From the NCBI GenBank assembly GCA_008933995.1, contig WARS01000063.1, positions 784,001 through 848,000 of the forward strand: a stretch of 64,000 bases of DNA, written 5' to 3'. Source of the stretch: Datnioides undecimradiatus. Lineage: Eukaryota > Chordata > Actinopteri > Lobotiformes > Datnioididae. How positions within the stretch are numbered: the stretch's first letter is position 1; every line of letters begins with the position of its first letter. Positions 56,545-64,000 of the stretch are shown here, one piece after another. Position numbers and translations under genes: made by a program. The notes beneath the pieces are model-generated. The model did not search any database and had not been told where the DNA came from. It saw only the letters and a list, made by a program, of their open reading frames with translations.

Positions 56545-58075
56545 TGTCAACGTGCTATTCTTAAAATGGTTTTTTCATTGTTTGGTGACACATCATTTAT
56601 AAAATATCCGATTGTAAACCCTCTAATTCAGGCGAAATCTCCTGCTTCACGATCACCAGGACACTCTTGAACTGACTCTGAACTTGTCGCTCGAAGGCTG
56701 CCTGAAGAGTCCTGGTGTTTCTCCGCATTAATCATGTCGGGTGAGTGGCTGCCGGGGCTCTGAAGCCTCCTGGCTGAATCATCAGAGTCACAGTGTGTGG
56801 ATGACAAACCTCAGAGAAGAGAGAAGTCACAGAGAGTCTGCTGCAGCTGGAATTCAGAGGTTGAACTTTGTCAGACTTGATGAATAATTTCATAAATCTA
56901 AATATATTCACGGTTGGATTTGGATCAATTCAGCCACCGTGTTGCAGCGTTCGGCTGCTGACATTAATAAAAAAGCCAAAAGGAGGCGTTGTGCATCTGC
57001 CAGAAGTCTGATTTCACTGCTCTGTCTACCATCTCCTTCCCAGCAACAACCAGAAAAATGCGATTACGAGGCACTGAAGCATCAATAACCGATAACCGCG
57101 AAAAGCAAACGTATTGATCGACTTTCCAGGAGGCGCTCTGTGCGATTAGTAACGCTGATGTTTGATCGAAATGTTCCAGCGTAGCTTTACGGTAGGGATA
57201 AATACTGAATCCTGCAGAGGAAAGAGCCTTTTTTTAAGATAAATGAACTTTATTTCTTGGAACGTCTGGAAAATGCATCATCACAAAGCTGAAAACAGGC
57301 TGTTTTCTTGACTTTTCACAAACATACGGCGATCTTAGACGATACGAAGCATTGCTGCAGACGAACAGTGCGTAAAGTAGCTCAGTCTTAATCAGACACT
57401 GCATTAAAATCCAAAAAGCACATCAATGCTGCAGGAATATTAATCTAAAAACATCAGATTTTACAGGAAAAGTGCATTTCGTTGATAATACTCAGATATC
57501 TTTACCTAATTACGGTTTAAATACAGGACTTTTACTTGTATTGGGGTATTTTCAGGGTGATTTTACTCAAGTTAAGGCTCTGAAAACGTCCTAAAACTCT
57601 GTGCTGCAACACTTTCGGTCATCTGGCAGCTTCCACTTCATCTTTTCCTCTCCTTCACTCTCCTCTGGTTTGTTGCTTTTGCTCAACACAGCGGAACAAC
57701 AACTCGAGTAGGATGGATGGACGTGGCCGACGGAGAGAGAGAAATAAAGAAAAACAAAGATAAAAGACCCGAAAAACCCGACTCAAATGATTTTTCTCTC
57801 CAGCTTTCAAAACAAGAGCTGTGACGTCTTGCTGAGGCCGTAAAGATGGAGCGGAGACACAACTGTGGCTTTGGGGTTGACATTGTGTCTGTGTGTTTGC
57901 AGCCATGTGTGTGTTATCTCATGCATGCTCTATGGTTTATAATTACAAAGCGATAAAAACAAGTATTTCAACTATAAAAAAAAAAAAAGAAGCAGAAAAT
58001 CGAATGAAAATTAAAACCAGAGCTTTGGTGCTTAACAGATATTGTAGAGAATTACAATCCTCACCAACATGTTAA
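56545..58075. other. No gene recognised
   Basis: Includes an imperfect inverted repeat (CACCAGGACACTCTT at 56654, AAGAGTCCTGGTG at 56705), an ATG next to a donor word (ATGTCGG|GTGAGT, 56734) with no further exon, an AT-rich patch at 56880-56925 and an A12 run at 57977-57989. Confidence 0.4.
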
Positions 58076-58080
58076 ATGGG

Positions 58081-58375
58081 GATTTTAACTTGTGACCTTG
58101 CTGGAAGCCGTTTGATCCAAACATTTGATGGGAAATCAAATTAAAACAAATACAAAAGAGACAAAGAGGCTCATGAAAAGCTGCTGCCAGTCGTAAAAAC
58201 TGAGTAAATAACAACTAAAACATCCCGATTTGAACCTTTGACCCCCTCCGGGATCTGAAGATGTGGGAAGAGACGGGGATTAAAACATGGCCTCGTAAAC
58301 AAGTTTAAATCGGGACTTGAACCGGTGACCCCGTGCGTCTGACCATGTGGAAAACAGTTTACGGGTTTGAATCCC
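58081..58375. repeat. Three related GATTTGAACC.TTGACC words (degenerate repeat)
   Basis: GATTTTAACTTGTGACCTT (58081), GATTTGAACCTTTGACCCC (58228) and GACTTGAACCGGTGACCCC (58313), the last two each followed by TCTGA.(G/C)ATGTGG. The words look like the reverse of a tRNA-type B box, so a tRNA-derived SINE remnant is possible, but no complete element is visible. Confidence 0.35.
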
Positions 58376-58756
58376 AGCAGCTAAACAGAGGCCCATATGG
58401 ATCCAGTTGTCCATCAAAGGCCAGAGAGGGAAAAATAAACACTTTTTATACGATTTCTCTCTCAGAAAGTCTCCGTCTCCTTGCTCACGTTGCCCAAAAA
58501 CACTCAGCCGGGTCCGTGTTTCTGAGCGCCGCTCGAAACGTTGTTTTGCACGTGTGGTTGCCTGTGATCATATGTGCAAATCTGCATGTGTGTGTGTGTG
58601 TGCACGCGTGCTCAAGTCCCTTCCTGTGTACCGATCCTGACGGATGTGGCCCGGTCCGAGCGATGTTTATTTACTGCTGCAATTACACAGAAACAGCAGA
58701 AGAGAGAACCGAGAGAGATGAAGGAGTGATGGAGAACCGGGAGTCAATTAAAACAT

Positions 58757-58832
58757 GAGACGGAGGAGGAAGGGGAGCAGCGGAGGAGGAGACGGAGGAG
58801 GAAGGGGAGCAGCGGAGGAGGAGACGGAGGAG
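58757..58832 (+). repeat. 32-bp purine-rich minisatellite, 2.4 units
   Basis: Units starting GAGACGGAGGAGGAAGGGG at 58757, 58789 and 58821; the third is partial. One strand is nearly all purine. Confidence 0.92.
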
Positions 58833-59099
58833 CAGATTATTTTGGTTTTCCCGTTTGAGGACGGGGCCAGCTGGGAGTTTGAAAATCAGACTGTGAAGGT
58901 CAGATTTTGCCAGATTGCACATCACGTCCACGAGAAACACCAGCTAAACTCTTTCACCGCGCATTAAAGGTGGAACTCCTCAAACTGTTTGATCACGTGA
59001 CTCAGATTTAAAGTATAACTACTGATACAAGCCCCACAGAGAACGTTCAATTGTGCAATCACTCTGAGACACAAAGAGGCCAATTCACTGTCAGGGATG

Positions 59100-59365
59100 C
59101 AGTGCAGCCTGTTTGGCACTGCGCTGCATTTTCTCCACTGGAAGAGAACAGCATCATGTTTTCTCCAGTAAAAGCACTTTAATGTGCACTGCATCAGGTT
59201 GTCTCCACTGCAGGGGCACCCTAGTGCACCGCATCAAGGTTTCCACATTGACAGTGAGCCCTAGAGGGCACTTTTTATTCTTCACGTGGCACTCGAGAGG
59301 GCACAGTTTCTCAGCTGCAACTGCATCCCAGCACACTGCACAGAGTTTTCTCCACTGCAAAAAAA
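59100..59365. repeat. Degenerate tandem repeat, about 40-bp period
   Basis: TTTTCTCCACTG (or variants) recurs at about 59128, 59158, 59198, 59238 and 59347, with CACTGCATCA/CACCGCATCA and GGGCAC words between. Diverged; the minus-strand frames (LQWRK..AV) reflect the repeat. Confidence 0.6.
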
Positions 59366-59537
59366 AAACTTTCCAGATGCTCTGACAGTGTGGTTGCACA
59401 AGTAAAACCTCTCCTTAACCAATTTAAAATCAATTACAGGGAACAAATGCCTGTTATCTGAGCAGGAGCCAGCAGTCTTCAGTCAGTTTTGATCAACCCA
59501 AACTCTAATAAATGGAATCATTTTAATTTTAAAGTCC

Positions 59538-59573
59538 TGACCGGGTAGACGGAGGTCACAGATGTTAAAAAAT
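59538..59573 (+). repeat. Short direct repeat, copy 1
   Basis: TGACCGGGTAGACGGAGGTC followed by ACAGATGTTAAAAAA. Near-identical to 60622-60657; flanks differ. Confidence 0.75.
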
Positions 59574-59854
59574 GTGATTTCTGATAAAAGTTATGCATCG
59601 TGACCCCGCCTGAAGGATTCTTTAAGCATTGTCCTTTATGAAAACTCCCCTATACCCCCCCCCCAGTCCGCCCCACCAAACCAAACAAGCATCCAGCCAT
59701 CGCAAACACGAAATGCAGGAAATTTAAAAAAGACGAGGGCAAAAGGACAGCGGGGACCGTGTGCGTACAAATACAGGAAATACCAGCTTTCTCCTACAAG
59801 TGCTGTTCATGCATAAAACATGTCACAGCCACGTCCCTCTGCATGACAATGAGT

Positions 59855-59855
<1 letters not shown>

Positions 59856-59886
<31 letters not shown>
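59856..59886. repeat. (CA)n microsatellite
   Basis: Pure (CA)n tract of 31 bp. Confidence 0.95.
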
Positions 59887-59888
<2 letters not shown>

Positions 59889-60621
59889 CCAAAGGAGGCA
59901 ATAAAGCTCTGTCACGTAAAAACAAGCCGCAGAACCAAACCACAACTTTTCTAAGGCACCGTCACACAAAAGCAACAGAGACACAATGACAGGCGTGTGA
60001 CGGGAACAAACCTCGGGCTCGATCTGACAAATGAAAGCCAAAGAAAAAAGTGAAAACACAACCACCGTTGTCCACTGGAAACGTTAAACAGTCGGACAAA
60101 CTATTTGAGGAATTAAGCGAATCCAGCGTCTGCTGCACAATGAATAATGCAGGATTCTCCTTGTGGTGGCGGCAAGCTTTACTGAGACGCTCCAGGCTCC
60201 TGTTTGCAGCCGAGGTTGACCTCCGACCTTCATGTGGAGAGGGACTTTACTGTTGTGATACTGGACTGAACATATGCACAATTAAATATCACCTGAGCCT
60301 TCATTATCAGCGTTTACAAGTATGAAACTTGTTAAAACGTTCAACTGTGACGTCAAAAACCTGTTTTTCCAACACTTTTTGTTGTTTGGGGAAGTTTCTA
60401 TGGCCGACAATGAGCCATGAGGCTGTTTATTTGTACTAAAACAGTGAGATGTTGCAATATGTCCATGTCTGAGTCTAGTTTTTTAGATACAGTTTTGACT
60501 ATGAATGTCTTTTTGCAGGTATTGAAGAGTCCAGTCCTCATTTCCACACATTTGTATGTTGCATGCAACAGAAACGACTGAATATTCAATGAAATACATC
60601 GTTATGTGACAGTAGTAGGCA

Positions 60622-60657
60622 TGACCGGGTAGACCGAGGTCACAGATCTTTAAAAAA
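60622..60657 (+). repeat. Short direct repeat, copy 2
   Basis: TGACCGGGTAGACCGAGGTC followed by ACAGATCTTTAAAAAA. It matches 59538-59573, 1,084 bp upstream, at all but two or three positions. Confidence 0.75.
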
Positions 60658-60724
60658 AGACCTAGTGACGTGTGAAAACACAGTTTCTGGTTACCAGCAT
60701 GGAAACAAAAACTCATTACGAAAC

Positions 60725-60865
60725 GATTGAAGTCGCTCAAAGTTTTCGTTTTCGTGGGAGTCGCTCCGGTCGGCGGGGAGGACGTGGCGTGCGCTCGGGG
60801 GCCTCGGATCTTGTGCTTTGTCGCACATCTTTGGCCCGCGCCGTCCTCGCCGCGCCCCCCTTCTT
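60725..60865. promoter_or_regulatory. CpG-dense patch
   Basis: Dense CpG words (GTCGGCGGGG, GCGTGCGCTCGG, CCGCGCCGTCC, GCCGCGCC). The plus-strand frame is Arg/Gly-rich (FRGSRSGRRGGRGVRSG). No splice-bounded exon seen. Confidence 0.3.
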
Positions 60866-60869
60866 AATG

Positions 60870-61840
60870 ATAAACAAAAACGCCATAAAAACTAATCCTC
60901 ATGAAAAGCACTGACATCAAAATGGGCCCAAACAGGCACCGCTGTGTTCTGCCCCGGCTTTGGAATTCTGTCCACATGTTCCCATTTGATCCCTGTTATT
61001 GCAGGCACTGAAACACAAATCCCAGCGACATTCCCACAACCACATGACTGGGACTGCCTCAGGGTCAGAGAGAGAGACGATGCCAGTTTGCATGCATGCA
61101 TTAGCGTACGCCCGTGTGTGCGCGTTTGTTCTGCCAGCAGCGATCCACATGATTTGGCCGCAGCTCGTCGGTGCGCACCCTCCTGGTGGAGGTGAGCCCT
61201 GTGGACGAGCTGCAGTGGGCCCTCTGGATGAGATGGGCCTCCTGGATGAGGTGATTTATACCACTCGCTCTGCCCTTGAGTCCGTCGGACTGTAACCGTG
61301 ACGACGGGAGAGTGAGTTGCAAGATGGGGTGCGGTTTACCACCTTCAGGTTCACTCAAACAGCGTCAAGTCAGCTGTCTGCTGCAGGAAAGTCGATGAAA
61401 CGTATTAAATATGTTGAGAAACGCTGAAGGTTCGCTCAAACGTTCATTAGATTTAATGCAATAATGCAAATATCTATTAACGTCTTCATTTCATCGATAA
61501 TTTGAGAGATTAACTTGCTTTATTTCATTAAAACTGGCATTAAATCGATCTCAGCTGGCGCCTTAATCAAGATTTGACTCAGCTGACTTGATTTGCATCT
61601 TTAGGGTTCAAGTCCACATTAGGCCTGGAGTCGTCTGAGAAACGTGTGTGAAAATCTTTTGTTATTACAACAAAAAACCTGCAACAACACGAACGACACG
61701 AGGCCAAAGGGCGACAGGGAGACGTCCTGAAGGCTGGAGGTGACCTCTGAATCACCGAGCGCAGCCGAAGAATGATGACCGCCCCAAAGCCAAAACACAA
61801 ACCCCGGCTCAGGACCAGGCCTTCCCGGACCCTGCTGGGC
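60870..61840. other. No firm gene; one weak exon candidate inside
   Basis: Apart from the block at 61141-61191, only a short internal duplication was seen: TGGGCCCTCTGGATGAGA / TGGGCCTCCTGGATGAGG at 61217-61252. Confidence 0.35.
61141..61191 (+). CDS. Weak candidate 51-nt exon
   Basis: Acceptor TTTGTTCTGCCAGCAG and donor GGTGGAG|GTGAGCC bound 51 nt with two open frames (IHMIWPQLVGAHPPGG or DPHDLAAARRCAPSWW). No family or partner exon recognised. Confidence 0.18.
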
Positions 61841-61843
61841 TCT

Positions 61844-61845
<2 letters not shown>

Positions 61846-61880
<35 letters not shown>

Positions 61881-61996
61881 GGACCCAGCCAGCCGTTTTG
61901 CGTAGGCTACGGTCAAATCCCAGTCCAGCTTACAGTACAGGCTGTGACGCAGATCATTGCCCTGTATGAAAGTGTGTGTGTGCCTGTGTGTGTGTG

Positions 61997-62032
<36 letters not shown>

Positions 62033-62160
62033 GAATCACCACGCGGCGGTGTTGAGACTTTTCACTTGAACTTAATTTGTCACACAGAGCACGAATGTGG
62101 TGACCTGGGCGGGCGCGGCTATATGTTTTCAAATATCACGTACAGGAGCTACGTGCCAGT

Positions 62161-62224
<64 letters not shown>

Positions 62225-62324
62225 GTATACATACAGGGTAGTTTTACATGTAAATGAATGGGCCTGCCACTTTAAATCATGAGCGAATGAGCTTTATGCA
62301 GACGTGGACACACACACACACACA
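61846..62324. repeat. Microsatellite cluster: (TG)n, (TG)n, (CA)n, (CA)n
   Basis: (TG)n at 61846-61879, interrupted (TG)n at 61972-62031, long (CA)n with a GCGC interruption at 62163-62224 and (CA)n at 62309-62324. The two TG and two CA blocks are inverted around about 62100. Confidence 0.95.
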
Positions 62325-62331
62325 TTCACCT

Positions 62332-62365
62332 ATTACATTACATGGCCAAAAGTTTATGGACAGTC
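62332..62365 (+). repeat. Possible transposon-end fragment
   Basis: TTACATGGCCAAAAGTTTAT followed by GGACAG resembles the TGGCCAAAAGTATGTGGACA ends of a common fish DNA element. Only one end is seen. Confidence 0.35.
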
Positions 62366-62635
62366 TGATGCGATTGGCTGTTTTAAAGCAGCTGATTGGC
62401 TTCTGGACGGAAGAGGCGGGATCTCTAAAGACGCTTGTCTCTCTGATAACGTCTTTGTCTTTTTATAAACAAACTGTATGGACTGTTTTGCTTGGCTGTT
62501 AGCATGTTAGCCGTTAGCTCATCAGCTGCAGTAGCTCCCTCTGTCTGGGTCTCTCCTCCCATCTTGCATCATCTCGGGCACCTACGTCGAAAAAGTCATC
62601 ACGCCCCATTTGCATTGACTGACCACTGCGCGTGC

Positions 62636-62772
62636 GCACACACACACACACACACACACACAGTCAAACACACACATTTCCTCCAAGAGTGTTACAAAAC
62701 ACAAAGGCTTTTATAAGAGCAATACAGCGCTCTTTGTGAAGTCTCTCAGTCTGTCTCTCTCCTGCGCTGTAC

Positions 62773-62822
<50 letters not shown>

Positions 62823-63008
62823 ACAACTTTTCTCTACACACCCGCGCGCCCGATTGGTTCACACATGTTGCTGTAATAATTTGGGGGTGAATAAAGGCTT
62901 TTTATTGAGGTTTAATGACGTGTTCACTCTGAGCGGCGCTCTAATAGTGACACAGAACAGAGAGCTGGCACAGGGATCGGCCTTTAGTTAGCTGGGTGAC
63001 TCACACCT

Positions 63009-63036
<28 letters not shown>
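62636..63036. repeat. Three (CA)n microsatellites
   Basis: (CA)n at 62636-62662, 62775-62820 and 63009-63036, same orientation. Confidence 0.95.
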
Positions 63037-63039
<3 letters not shown>

Positions 63040-64000
63040 TGTTACAGTAAGTCGCTGACCCTCGCCTGACAGTCTGTCGGTATACGAGTGGGAAAAGTCG
63101 TGTCTCCCACACTGTTAACATGGACTTCACATCCTCTTCTCTTACTTTCACACCCTCTTCACGTGTTTGTAAAAAGAACATGCGTGTAAAAGCCTCTCAG
63201 GGCGCGTTAAACGGGAATGGGAGCCGGAGGAGACGGCTACGGGTACTGTGACAAACTAATTAGCCTGTAACATGGAAAATGTGCACGGCAGTCGGAGCAG
63301 AGGACACCCAATAAGGTGCTCCGCAGCCGAAATGACATCTGGCGCCATCATGGAGGCTGAGTGGAACAACTGGCTGGATGCAGATGATTGTGGTTCAGTC
63401 CAACCCTGCAGCTGATGGTCAGTATTAAGTATTGTTTAGTTTATAAAATGTCACGGGGGGGAAAAAGGTCTTAAAACGTCTCATTTTGTCTGATTTGTCG
63501 TAAAACAGAGCAACAGCTCTCGACATTTGGCTCAGAAAAAGCCAACAGACGTCAGATTTGTTGTTGGTTTTGTGTCAGTTCAGCTGAAGATCCATTCATC
63601 GGTGCAAATATTTCCTGTTAGACTGAACAAAATAAACAAATGATCTCCAACTGTGCAGCTTTACTCAGTTTTTCAGCCTCTTTTAGCTCATAGTTTTGGT
63701 TTCCAGCACCGTCTTCTTCAGTGAATCAGCTCTGATCAGCCCACTGCTCACTACACGTCCAGCAAAAGAAGGAAAACACTCAAAGTCAGCGATTAGCTCC
63801 TGAAGAAAGCAGCTAGAAGCCAAACCAGAGCCAGGAGGAGAGTAATGATGTTGTTTCGTGTCTACAAAACATTAAAAATGATTCAAGAAGCTTCAAACAT
63901 CAGGAAATAACATTCAAACAACTCTACAACAAAGTCTCTTTCCAGGATCCATGTCAAATGATCTTCACACTGTAACAATACCTCCCTCGTGTTAGCATCC
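63040..64000. other. No gene recognised; possible decayed repeat at 63.69-63.83 kb
   Basis: 63690-63830 (TTTTGGTTTCCAGCACCG..., GAAGCCAAACCAGAG) may be a poor inverted copy of the family at 46305-46540. A YY1-like GGCGCCATCATGG lies at 63341-63353. Confidence 0.3.

Noticed and set aside
58362-58378. tRNA gene based on GGGTTTGAATCCC
   Set aside because: A lone B-box-like word; no cloverleaf or A box at the right distance.

Overview
The window looks like non-coding nuclear DNA of a teleost fish, most likely a spiny-rayed (acanthomorph) species. Two things point there: a very high density of (CA)n/(TG)n microsatellites, roughly sixty tracts in 64 kb and usually 25 to 60 bp each, and several dispersed repeats that I recognise from memory as common in such genomes (GTTAGCATGCTAAC-type elements, a CCAGCTTAAACCAGC inverted-repeat element, a LINE 3' end, and others). 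Nothing looks bacterial or viral: there are no long conserved ORFs, operons or ribosome-binding patterns. Almost all long open frames come from reading through CA/TG tracts (runs of Cys-Val or His-Thr) and are not genes.

No protein-coding gene can be assigned with confidence. The best exon-like signals are a 49-nt minus-strand mini-exon with consensus splice sites (15863-15911), a 120-nt plus-strand open block ending in GTAAGT (36487-36606), a possible ATG-containing first exon (55093-55174) and two weaker ones (45114-45231, 61141-61191). The window is probably intronic and/or intergenic.

Layout. 0-2.2 kb: a young repeat with 53-bp tandem units, a decayed LINE 3' end, a CCAAT/TATA/splice-donor cluster and an old interspersed fragment. 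2.2-17 kb: mostly featureless sequence broken up by microsatellite clusters. 17.8-18.2 kb: two inverted copies of a dispersed repeat forming a foldback. 23.8-26.5 kb: a 180-bp tandem duplication, a 298-bp MITE-like element and a perfect 17-bp-stem hairpin. 27-49 kb: scattered dispersed-repeat copies, including a 60-bp minisatellite at 43.9 kb. 49.5-52.4 kb: the most CpG-rich part, with YY1-like, CCAAT and GC-box motifs, a candidate promoter region. 53 kb: an inverted copy of the repeat from the left edge. 54-56.5 kb: dense TG arrays and a decayed THAP-type zinc-finger fragment, probably from a P-element-like transposon. 58-64 kb: degenerate minisatellites and more CA/TG clusters.

The strongest structural observation is the pair at 132-431 and 52998-53273: inverted, about 52.6 kb apart, with a unique core that reads as identical and a shared open reading frame. 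I found no convincing novel multi-gene system. Family assignments for repeats rest on memory and self-comparison within the window, not on a database search.
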